From Planctomycetota bacterium (GTDB lineage: Bacteria; Planctomycetota; Planctomycetia; Pirellulales; Pirellulaceae), in NCBI GenBank assembly GCA_026692885.1, contig JAPLNJ010001064.1:1-5721 (forward strand): DNA of 5,721 bases, read 5' to 3'. The stretch's first letter is position 1; the number at the start of each line of letters is the position of its first letter. Positions 1-5,631 of the stretch are shown here, in pieces. The translations under genes were made by a program, and so were the position numbers. The notes below the pieces were generated by a model, which had not been told where the DNA came from, did no database searches, and was given only the letters and a program-made list of their open reading frames with translations.

Positions 1-206
1 TCCCCGACGAAAAGAAGAACCGTCCGCCGGCCCACCGAAGGTAACCGCGGCCACAGAAACCCAAAAACTAAAACTACTTCAACTCGAATGCCAAGACCAA
101 GCCGCGTAAAATCCTTAACGGCGTTGGGTGAGGGGCCCAGGTGAGCGACTCTGCCCCAGCCCTTGAAAGGCGGCCATTGCCACCCTCGTGTTTGTGTTGC
201 AATGAC
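1..206. other. Upstream non-coding stretch, possible tail of a preceding gene
   Basis: I see no complete gene here. Two + strand frames run in from the left edge and could be the last codons of a gene that starts outside the window. One ends with TAA at 42-44 (the tail reads PDEKKNRPPAHRR) and has G or C at most third codon positions. The other ends with TAA at 107-109. Both tails are charged and carry no recognisable domain, so I cannot choose between them or exclude that neither is real. No promoter matching the -35/-10 consensus stands out. Confidence 0.3.
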
Positions 207-283
207 CTCACGGATGGCAAGGCCGGCCCACGGATTTGTTCTTGCCCGGTCTTCATCCGTGGGTCGGCTTTGCTATCCGTGGG
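207..283 (+). repeat. Long stem-loop: 29-bp inverted repeat with 19-nt loop
   Basis: The arm at 207-235 pairs with the arm at 255-283 over 29 consecutive positions. There are 25 Watson-Crick pairs and 4 G-U wobbles in + strand RNA (208/282, 216/274, 221/269, 226/264). The loop spans 236-254. Each arm contains two copies of CACGGAT or its complement ATCCGTG, at 209-215, 229-235, 255-261 and 275-281. Loop bases TTGCCC (242-247) are also complementary to GGGCAA (281-286), so an alternative fold exists. There is no T-run behind the stem, so it is not a standard intrinsic terminator. It could be a mobile palindromic repeat, a structured RNA or part of a leader. Confidence 0.8.
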
Positions 284-343
284 CAAAACCAAACCTGGGA
301 GAACGGAACTGTGAGTCAAGCGAGTATTCTCAACAGGCCAAGC

Positions 344-386
344 GGCCCCTCACCCCCGGCCCCTCACCCCCGGCCCCTCTCCCCGG
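344..386 (+). repeat. 14-bp tandem repeat, 2 copies plus a degenerate third
   Basis: The unit GGCCCCTCACCCCC occurs at 344-357 and again, identically, at 358-371. A third, diverged copy follows at 372-385, where it runs into the left arm of the next hairpin. The C-rich sequence with a CCCTCACCCC core resembles dispersed intergenic repeats that I recall from planctomycete and similar genomes; that resemblance is from memory. Confidence 0.75.
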
Positions 387-403
387 AGTACCGGGGCGAG
401 GGG
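374..403 (+). repeat. GC-rich hairpin A, paired with hairpin B at 423-448
   Basis: Bases 374-386 pair with 391-403 with a single mismatch (380/397) around the loop AGTA (387-390). The central 16 bases are CCCCGGAGTACCGGGG (381-396). A related hairpin lies at 423-448, where the central 16 bases have the loop flipped to TACT. Both hairpins are followed by nearly the same purine run, CGAGGGGAGG here and CGAAGGGAGG there. Confidence 0.8.
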
Positions 404-422
404 AGGTGTCCCTAACGGTTCG

Positions 423-448
423 CTTCGCCCCGGTACTCCGGGGCGAAG
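423..448 (+). repeat. GC-rich hairpin B abutting the Shine-Dalgarno of the propeller gene
   Basis: This is a perfect 11-bp stem, 423-433 with 438-448, around the loop TACT (434-437). Its core (428-443) is the reverse complement of the core of hairpin A at 381-396. The last two bases of the right arm overlap the purine-rich ribosome-binding sequence of the gene that starts at 459. If the mRNA contains it, the stem could limit ribosome access, although most of the Shine-Dalgarno remains single-stranded. Confidence 0.8.
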
Positions 449-453
449 GGAGG
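447..453 (+). promoter_or_regulatory. Ribosome-binding site for the propeller gene
   Basis: AGGGAGG lies 5 nt before the ATG at 459. Its position fixes the start of the downstream gene, and the resulting protein begins with a clear signal peptide. The same purine run also occurs at the foot of hairpin A (397-406), so this site appears to have been supplied by the repeat element itself. Confidence 0.75.
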
Positions 454-458
454 CATTC

Positions 459-2483
459 ATGAGCAGATGGCTTCACGCGTTGGCTCTCGCGGCAGCGTAT
501 TGCGCCGGCGTGCTGCCGCTGGCCAGCTTGCGTGCCGCGGAATCCGCCATGGGCTGGCGTGGCGACGGAACCGGGAAATACCTTGCGGCCGACCCACCCA
601 CGACCTGGGCGCGGGTCAGTGCGGCGGTGCAGGGTCTCCGGTATCGAGCTGCGAAATCGGGCGAGGAACAAGGTGGTTCGCCGCTGCCGGATGGCGTGAT
701 CCGTGAGTGGCTCGTGCTCGGCCCCGTCCCCAAACCGGAGTCAGGCGGAATCGAAAAAGACACGCTGCCCGAAGAAGGCCAATTCACGCCTCACGAGGGC
801 CAGACAACTGGCTCCTGGGTCTGGCGGAAAGTGACGCTCGACACGGCTTACCTCGACTTCGCCACCTTGATCGGCAAACCGGGCGAAGTCGTGGCCTACG
901 CCTGCAGCCACCTCTATACACCCACCGGCGGAGTGTTCCGAGTGAATGTGACGTGCCCCGGGGGTGTCCGCGTCTGGGTCAATGGCAAGCCGAGCCAACC
1001 CTTCGGAACACGGTTCCGGCTGAATCTGGAGCGGGGCTGGAACCGACTCCTGCTGAAAGTGACACCCGGGGACACCGACTGGTATGTGGTGCCTGTGCTG
1101 CATGGCTGGGCACCCGCCGAATACCAGGATCAGCACATCGCCTGGCAGACGCCGCTGCCCGGGGTGATGCCCGCCTTCTACGGAGGCGGACAGGGGGTGG
1201 GGGCACCGGTGATCGTGCGCGACAAGCTTTACCTGCTCAGCGAACCGAACGACCTGGTCTGCATCAATAAGGCCGATGGCCGAGTGTTGTGGGTGCGACA
1301 CAGCAGCTACTTTGAAGCCGCCACCGATGAGGAAAAAACTCACTCCGCCTACCCCGAAACCGCGGTCCTCGCCGCGAAGATCGAGGTCATCAACGCGAGT
1401 TTTGTCGCTGGCCAGGCGACGCCCGAACAACTGCAGGAGAAGGCCCAACTCGAAAAAGACCTGCAGAAGCAGATGAAACGGATCGCTGCCGCGAAGTACA
1501 CCGTGGGGGCCGTGCCGGATGTGGGCTTCTCCGGATTCACTCCGGCCACCGATGGGCAGTTCATCTACACCTGGTTCGGAAATGGCGTGAGTGCCTGCTA
1601 CGACCTGGATGGCCACCGCCGTTGGCTCCGCGTGGATCGACGGCCGGCGGTCGAGCACGGCTTCTCCTCTTCCCCGCTTCTGGTCGAGGGCAAGTTCGTC
1701 GTCTTTGAGCGTGACCTGCTGGCCTTTGACGCGGCGACGGGCCAGCTGGCGTGGGAGATTCCGCTGGTCAGCCATGAAGGGCTGAATCCGGGCGGCTTCT
1801 TTCATGGCTCGCCAGTGGCCACAGCCATCGGTGGGATCTCGGTGATCGTGCTGGGTAACGACACCCTCGTGCGGGCCAGTGATGGCAAGGTGCTGTACAC
1901 CAATTCCGACGCGGGCAATCAGTCCGTGGCGTCGCCGGTCGTCGAGCGTAACCGCCTGTTCCTGGTGGCCACGCTGAGGATGGAACTCGTGCTGCACACG
2001 CTGCCCGACCAGATCACGGAACCGCTGCAGCTGCCCGTCCAGCAGTTGCCCCTGGATACATCGGCGTTTCCGAAACATTACTTGCCTTGGCACCTGTGCT
2101 CGCCTCTGGTCCACGACGGTCTGGCCTACTTGGTGAATAATGCAGGAGTCCTGACGGTCGTGGAAATCCCTGCCGGCCGCGTGGTGTACCAGAAGTTGCT
2201 GGATTTGGATGTATGCCAGGCTCATAACGAAGGGGCCGCGCGCGGGATCGGTGTCAGTCCCGCACTGGCGGGTGGACACATCTACCTGCTGGGCAACAAC
2301 GGCGCGGCGTTGGTCATCGAGCCGGGCCGCGTATACCGGCAGGTCGCCAAGAACAAAATCGAGCACGTCGTCATGGCCGGCCACTGGTCGGAACGTCAGG
2401 AGCGGTTCATGGCGAATCCGGTATTCGAGGGCCGGCGGCTGTATCTGCGAGGCGAAGGAAACCTGTACGCCATCGGGCCGTGA
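459..2483 (+). CDS. Secreted PQQ-like beta-propeller protein with N-terminal jelly-roll-like domain
   Basis: This 674-residue protein is probably exported. Residues 1-26 form a signal peptide (SRW, hydrophobic Ala/Leu core, cleavage near LRA/AES); C15 lies in no lipobox. Mature residues 32-50 hold the WRGDGTG...PPTTW motif that often opens planctomycete PQQ-like proteins. Residues about 82-215 look like a jelly-roll or PA14/galactose-binding-like domain, with EWLVLGPV, VRVWVNGK and ERGWNRLLLKV. From about 226 to 674 there are PQQ-type propeller blades, marked by repeated strand-turn motifs ADGRVLW (272-278), LDGHRRW (383-389), ATGQLAW (426-432), SDGKVLY (474-480) and PAGRVVY (571-577). A charged helical, probably coiled-coil, insertion at about 285-346 interrupts the propeller. 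Such propellers often bind no PQQ and serve as binding scaffolds, so I assign no reaction. The GH89 gene follows 293 bp downstream in the same direction. The call is firm for fold and export, open for function. Confidence 0.9.
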   Translation: MSRWLHALALAAAYCAGVLPLASLRAAESAMGWRGDGTGKYLAADPPTTWARVSAAVQGLRYRAAKSGEEQGGSPLPDGVIREWLVLGPVPKPESGGIEKDTLPEEGQFTPHEGQTTGSWVWRKVTLDTAYLDFATLIGKPGEVVAYACSHLYTPTGGVFRVNVTCPGGVRVWVNGKPSQPFGTRFRLNLERGWNRLLLKVTPGDTDWYVVPVLHGWAPAEYQDQHIAWQTPLPGVMPAFYGGGQGVGAPVIVRDKLYLLSEPNDLVCINKADGRVLWVRHSSYFEAATDEEKTHSAYPETAVLAAKIEVINASFVAGQATPEQLQEKAQLEKDLQKQMKRIAAAKYTVGAVPDVGFSGFTPATDGQFIYTWFGNGVSACYDLDGHRRWLRVDRRPAVEHGFSSSPLLVEGKFVVFERDLLAFDAATGQLAWEIPLVSHEGLNPGGFFHGSPVATAIGGISVIVLGNDTLVRASDGKVLYTNSDAGNQSVASPVVERNRLFLVATLRMELVLHTLPDQITEPLQLPVQQLPLDTSAFPKHYLPWHLCSPLVHDGLAYLVNNAGVLTVVEIPAGRVVYQKLLDLDVCQAHNEGAARGIGVSPALAGGHIYLLGNNGAALVIEPGRVYRQVAKNKIEHVVMAGHWSERQERFMANPVFEGRRLYLRGEGNLYAIGP

Positions 2484-2527
2484 GTCGTGGTAAGGATCGC
2501 GAAAGAAATAGCTGTCGCAAGAATGTG

Positions 2528-2550
2528 GTCATCTCGCTCCGCGAGATGAC
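2528..2550 (+). repeat. Palindrome 1 of the GCTCYGC-apex family
   Basis: This is a perfect 10-bp stem, GTCATCTCGC with GCGAGATGAC, around the 3-nt loop TCC. The apex heptamer GCTCCGC is at 2536-2542. Confidence 0.85.
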
Positions 2551-2552
2551 AT

Positions 2553-2575
2553 GCCATCACGCGGAGCGTGATGGC
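2553..2575 (-). repeat. Palindrome 2 of the GCTCYGC-apex family, inverted
   Basis: This is a perfect 10-bp stem, GCCATCACGC with GCGTGATGGC, around the loop GGA. It begins 2 bp after palindrome 1. The apex GCGGAGC (2561-2567) is the complement of the palindrome 1 apex, so the two lie in opposite orientation. The stem sequences differ. Confidence 0.85.
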
Positions 2576-2587
2576 TACTTTCGCTCT

Positions 2588-2612
2588 GGTTACGAGGCTC
2601 TGCCTCGTAACC
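2588..2612 (+). repeat. Palindrome 3 of the GCTCYGC-apex family
   Basis: This is a perfect 11-bp stem, GGTTACGAGGC with GCCTCGTAACC, around the loop TCT. The apex GCTCTGC is at 2597-2603. Confidence 0.85.
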
Positions 2613-2621
2613 CACTGAATT

Positions 2622-2656
2622 CGAGGCTCCGCCTCGCGAGAAGGCCGGCGGAGCCG
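2622..2656. repeat. Two short palindromes of the GCTCYGC-apex family
   Basis: CGAGGC-TCC-GCCTCG (2622-2636) has a 6-bp stem whose inner part matches palindrome 3. CGGC-GGA-GCCG (2646-2656) has only a 4-bp stem and is in inverted orientation. Both keep the apex heptamer (2626-2632 and 2648-2654). They look like eroded or partial copies; the second could be chance on its own. Confidence 0.6.
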
Positions 2657-2667
2657 ACAAGGCAATG

Positions 2668-2692
2668 CGTTCCCAGGCAGAGCCTGGAAACG
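2668..2692 (-). repeat. Palindrome 5 of the GCTCYGC-apex family, inverted
   Basis: CGTTCCCAGGC pairs with GCCTGGAAACG around the loop AGA, with 10 of 11 positions matched (mismatch 2672/2688). The apex GCAGAGC is at 2677-2683. The outer CGTTCC end is shared with the copies at 5574 and 5656. Confidence 0.8.
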
Positions 2693-2764
2693 AGGGGTTC
2701 CAAGATACACAGCTCAGTGAGGGTTGCGTCCCCGCTCGCAATTGAGTTCGCCTGTCCTCTGTTC

Positions 2765-2770
2765 AGGAGA
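2765..2770 (+). promoter_or_regulatory. Ribosome-binding site for the GH89 gene
   Basis: AGGAGA lies 6 nt before the ATG at 2777. Together with the signal peptide that begins at that ATG, it decides the start in favour of 2777 over the in-frame GTG at 2480. Confidence 0.8.
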
Positions 2771-2776
2771 TGTAGT

Positions 2777-5473
2777 ATGAAGACCCGTCTCTGTCTGTTC
2801 GCGGTGCTCGTCTTGGGTGTGACACTCGCGTCGGCTGGTGAGGCTGTTGGCGTGCCGCAGTCGATCTCCCCAGAGGCGGCCGCTCGGGGCCTGGTGCAAC
2901 GTCTGTTGCCCGCCCAGGCGGATCGATTCTTATTGGAGTCGATTCCTCTGCAAGACGGTCTGGACGTATTCGAAGTCGAAACGGCTGACGGGCGCGTCGT
3001 CGTCCGAGGTTCGTCCGGCGTGGCGATTGCTGCGGGTGTCAATTGGTACCTGGAGCACGCGTGCCACTGCGACGTCTCCTGGTGTGGCAATCAATTGAAC
3101 CTGCCCCAGACGCTGCCGACTCTGGGCCAGAAAGTGCGGCAGACGACGCCGTATCGGTATCGCTACTTCTTCAACTACTGCGTCTTCAGCTACACCATGG
3201 CCTGGTGGGACTGGTCGCAGTGGGAGCGGATGATCGATTGGATGGCCTTGCATGGGATCAACCTGCCACTGGCCATGACCGGCCAGGAGGCGGTCTGGCA
3301 GGCGGTCGGTCGCAAGCTGGGGTTGAGCGACGCGGATATGGGGCAATTCCTGGTCGGGCCGGCCTATCTGCCGTTTGGCTGGATGGGCTGCATCGACGGC
3401 TGGGGTGGTCCGCTGCAGCAGAGTTGGATCGACCGCCACCGCGAGTTACAACTGAAGATCTTGGCCCGCGAGCGAGAACTGGGCATGACGCCCGTGCTGC
3501 AGGGCTTCACAGGCCACGTCCCGGCCGCCCTGAAGCAGAAATTCCCGCAGGCCAAGTTCCAACAGCTTCCCAGTTGGTGCGGCTTCCCCGGTACATACTT
3601 CCTCGATCCGCTCGACCCGCTGTTTCGCCAGGTCGGCAAGACGTTCGTCGAGGAGCAGACCCGGCAATTCGGCACCGATCACCTGTACGCCTCGGACACG
3701 TTCATCGAGATGTCGCCGCCTAGCAACGAGCCAGCGTTCCTGACCGACATGGGCCGGGCCGTGTTCGGGGCCATGCAGGACGCGGACCCGGAGGCGGTGT
3801 GGGTCATGCAGGGCTGGCTGTTTGTCAACAATCCCGGTTTCTGGAAGCCGCCGCAGAACGCCGCCTTATTGAACTCGGTGCCGGCCGATCGGCTGCTCCT
3901 GTTGGATCTGATGTGCGAGTCGGATCCGGCCTGGAAGAAAACGGAAGCCTTCTATGGCCGGCCCTGGATCTTCTGTCTAATCCAGACCTTCGGCGACACC
4001 GTCAGTCTGCATGGCGGCCTGCCCCAAATTGCCGGCAATCTCCAGCAAGCCAGGACAGATCCCAAGGCCGGCCAACTCCGTGGGCTCGGACACATCATGG
4101 AAGGCTTGGGCTGCAATCCGGTGGTCCACGATTTTCTGGCGGACATGACTTGGCAGCGTGAAGTGCCGCAGGTCGAGGTCTGGCTGCAGGACTACGTGCA
4201 GCGCCGCTACGGCCGCAAGCACCCCCAGACGCAAGAAGCCTGGAAGTTGCTGCTCTCCAGCGTTTATGCGTCGCCGGGGCCGATCGGCACGCTGATTTGT
4301 TCGCGTCCCGGGCTGCAACTCGGAGGCTCGCCGGGTCCCCACCGGGTCAGCCAGGCCTGGAAGTCGCTGTTGGTAGCGGCCGCTGAATTCAAGGATGTGG
4401 ACACGTACCAGTTCGACCTGGTGAATGTCTCGCGGCAGGCCCTGGGCGGTTTGGCCGGGCCGATGTATGGCGACATCGTCGCGGCCTATCAGGCGCAAGA
4501 CCGCCAGGCACTGGCGGCGGCGAGCCAACGATTCTTGGACTTGATCGCAGACCTCGACGATCTGCTGGCCACCCGCCGCGAGTTGCTTTTGGGCCGCTGG
4601 CTGGCCGACGCGAATCGTTGGGGGACCGACGACGCCGAACGACGGCTGTACCAGTGGAACGCCCGGAATCAGATCACGCTGTGGGGACCGCGCGACAGCA
4701 TTCTGCACGAATACGCCCAGAAGCAATGGTCCGGCATGCTGCGTGGTTTCTACGGCCAACGCTGGAAGATGTTCCTCGCTGCTCTCGACGCCGCGCTCGA
4801 ATCAGGCAAGCCCTGGGACGGTAAACAGTTCGAGAAAACGCTGCGCCAGTGGGAGGAGCAATGGACGCATGAAACCGGGGTTCAGCCTGGGTGGGACGGT
4901 CTGTCAAGCCGTCCAGGACAGTTTGAAAAACTGTCCCACGAAACGCCAGTGCTGAACCCGCCCGCCGCGTACCCCACGGAGCCCCAGGGCGATCCCGTGG
5001 CCGTGTCCCGAGGTCTGTTCGAGAAATACGGCCAGACGTTCTTTGCGCGGGATGCGGTCAGCTTGACCACCGACAAGCCCGTCAGTTGTTCGCACGCACT
5101 ATCGCCTTACCCGGCCCACTTGGCCAACGACGGCAGGTCGCGCGATACCAACAGTTACTGGGCCACGGATGTCAACGTGGATCCGGCCGCCTGGTGGCAG
5201 GTGGATCTGGAGCAGCCGACGACGGTCGGACGCGTTGTGGTGGTCTTCTACTACGGCGACAGCCGGTATTACGGGTTCACCATCGAGACCTCGCTCGACG
5301 GGAAGCAGTGGGATCGGGTGGCTGATCGGCGCGACAACCAGGAACCGTCCACGTCGCGCGGCAGCACGTGCCAATTCCCGCCGCGGCCGGCCCGTTACCT
5401 GCGCGTCACTCTGACGCACAATTCGGCCAATACCGGCCGGCATTTGGTCGAGGTGCTGGCGTTCGAGAAGTGA
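2777..5473 (+). CDS. Secreted alpha-N-acetylglucosaminidase (GH89, NAGLU family) with C-terminal F5/8 type C domain
   Basis: This 898-residue exo-enzyme of family GH89 should release terminal alpha-linked GlcNAc from glycans outside the cytoplasm. Residues 1-20 are a signal peptide ending LASA. Residues about 30-115 match the family's N-terminal domain. Residues about 125-455 form the catalytic barrel: YRYRYFFNYC, WWDWSQWER, IDWMALHGINLPLA, TGQEAVWQ, GMTPVL and QGWLF, close to human NAGLU. By alignment from memory, the acid/base is E311 in DTFIEMSPPSNEP (human E316) and the nucleophile is E442 in MEGLGCNP (human E446). The human enzyme has Asn before E316; here it is Ile310. Residues about 462-700 are the helical C-terminal NAGLU domain. 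Residues about 755-898 are a discoidin/CBM32-like domain (WATDVN, WWQVDLEQP, FTIETSLDGKQW, ARYLRVTLTH). Residues 705-721 are encoded by an inserted palindromic repeat. The start at 2777 has a good ribosome-binding site; the frame is open back to 2480. Confidence 0.95.
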   Translation: MKTRLCLFAVLVLGVTLASAGEAVGVPQSISPEAAARGLVQRLLPAQADRFLLESIPLQDGLDVFEVETADGRVVVRGSSGVAIAAGVNWYLEHACHCDVSWCGNQLNLPQTLPTLGQKVRQTTPYRYRYFFNYCVFSYTMAWWDWSQWERMIDWMALHGINLPLAMTGQEAVWQAVGRKLGLSDADMGQFLVGPAYLPFGWMGCIDGWGGPLQQSWIDRHRELQLKILARERELGMTPVLQGFTGHVPAALKQKFPQAKFQQLPSWCGFPGTYFLDPLDPLFRQVGKTFVEEQTRQFGTDHLYASDTFIEMSPPSNEPAFLTDMGRAVFGAMQDADPEAVWVMQGWLFVNNPGFWKPPQNAALLNSVPADRLLLLDLMCESDPAWKKTEAFYGRPWIFCLIQTFGDTVSLHGGLPQIAGNLQQARTDPKAGQLRGLGHIMEGLGCNPVVHDFLADMTWQREVPQVEVWLQDYVQRRYGRKHPQTQEAWKLLLSSVYASPGPIGTLICSRPGLQLGGSPGPHRVSQAWKSLLVAAAEFKDVDTYQFDLVNVSRQALGGLAGPMYGDIVAAYQAQDRQALAAASQRFLDLIADLDDLLATRRELLLGRWLADANRWGTDDAERRLYQWNARNQITLWGPRDSILHEYAQKQWSGMLRGFYGQRWKMFLAALDAALESGKPWDGKQFEKTLRQWEEQWTHETGVQPGWDGLSSRPGQFEKLSHETPVLNPPAAYPTEPQGDPVAVSRGLFEKYGQTFFARDAVSLTTDKPVSCSHALSPYPAHLANDGRSRDTNSYWATDVNVDPAAWWQVDLEQPTTVGRVVVVFYYGDSRYYGFTIETSLDGKQWDRVADRRDNQEPSTSRGSTCQFPPRPARYLRVTLTHNSANTGRHLVEVLAFEK
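4891..4939 (+). repeat. Double-hairpin repeat inserted in frame in the GH89 gene
   Basis: This 49-bp unit has near-perfect terminal inverted repeats, GTGGGACGGT (4891-4900) and ACTGTCCCAC (4930-4939), matching at 9 of 10 positions. Inside are two hairpins: GGACGG (4894-4899) with CCGTCC (4909-4914), and GGACAGTTT (4916-4924) with AAACTGTCC (4928-4936) around the loop GAA. It encodes residues 705-721, between the catalytic module and the F5/8 type C domain, without breaking the frame. No target-site duplication is evident at its edges. Confidence 0.8.
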
Positions 5474-5573
5474 GCGGCTGGCCCCGACGCTGGCAGTGAG
5501 GGGCGGACGCCCAATGCCACTTACGTTGCACTCGGATATGGTGAGCCGCAAGGCGCTATCCGCGGGTTCTTCT
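5474..5573. other. Non-coding 3' flank of the GH89 gene
   Basis: There is no gene here. GGGCG and CGCCC (5501-5505, 5508-5512) form a very tight inverted repeat, and CGGATA (5533-5538) pairs with TATCCG (5557-5562). Neither is followed by a T-run, so no intrinsic terminator is supported. The stretch GAGCCGCAAGGCGCTATCCG (5543-5562) resembles dispersed planctomycete intergenic repeats as I remember them; I cannot verify this here. Confidence 0.45.
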
Positions 5574-5598
5574 CGTTCCGACGCTCTGCGTCGGAACG
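5574..5598 (+). repeat. Palindrome 6 of the GCTCYGC-apex family
   Basis: This is a perfect 11-bp stem, CGTTCCGACGC with GCGTCGGAACG, around the loop TCT. The apex GCTCTGC is at 5583-5589. Confidence 0.85.
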
Positions 5599-5602
5599 TA
5601 AG

Positions 5603-5625
5603 CCACGGACGCTCTGCGTCAGTGG
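5603..5625 (+). repeat. Palindrome 7 of the GCTCYGC-apex family
   Basis: CCACGGACGC pairs with GCGTCAGTGG around the loop TCT, with 9 of 10 positions matched (mismatch 5607/5621). The inner stem GACGC is shared with palindromes 6 and 8, while the outer stem differs. Confidence 0.8.
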
Positions 5626-5631
5626 GCAGAC

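Larger units (their letters stand above)
2484..2776 (+). other. Repeat-filled intergenic region between the two genes
   Basis: This 293-bp gap contains five clear small hairpins and one weak one, listed separately, between 2528 and 2692. No separate gene is supported. The GH89 reading frame happens to stay open across the whole gap back to a GTG at 2480, but the encoded residues are repeat-derived (Arg-, Pro- and Ser-rich) and would bury the signal peptide, so I treat the gap as non-coding. About 70 bp after the last hairpin (2693-2764) show no motif I recognise before the ribosome-binding site. No T-rich terminator is visible behind the propeller gene. Confidence 0.75.

Noticed and set aside
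207..283. tRNA gene or known riboswitch
   Set aside because: It is one long uninterrupted stem with a single loop, without a cloverleaf or the conserved junctions of riboswitch classes I know.
163..462. Small + strand frame of 99 codons ending ATGA over the start of the propeller gene
   Set aside because: It runs through the long hairpin, the tandem repeat and both GC-rich hairpins. Its translation (PLTPGPSPPAPLPG type) is what this dispersed repeat gives by chance, and it has no good ribosome-binding site.
741..2384. Long open frame on the - strand (547 codons) opposite the propeller gene
   Set aside because: It lies wholly antisense to a gene with a signal peptide, ribosome-binding site and recognisable propeller motifs. 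Its translation is rich in Arg, His, Gln and Asp with no domain, as expected for a shadow in GC-rich DNA.
2528..2575. Intrinsic transcription terminator for the propeller gene
   Set aside because: The stems are strong but no T-run follows either of the two hairpins, so the usual signature is missing. They could still slow polymerase or protect mRNA ends.
2528..2692. CRISPR array
   Set aside because: The repeated units are self-complementary with variable stems, irregular spacing and alternating orientation. There are no uniform direct repeats separated by equal spacers and no cas genes.
2396..2741. Small - strand frames in the intergenic gap, one containing FPGSAWERI
   Set aside because: The peptide is the translation of the palindromic repeat. 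Such frames recur wherever these repeats occur and are not supported as genes.
3043..3723. Overlapping + strand frame of 226 codons inside the GH89 gene
   Set aside because: It is out of frame with strongly conserved GH89 motifs and encodes an Arg/Gly/Asp-rich product without recognisable features.
3977..4759. Open - strand frame of 260 codons inside the GH89 gene
   Set aside because: It is an antisense shadow of the catalytic and helical domains with no motif and no independent start signals.
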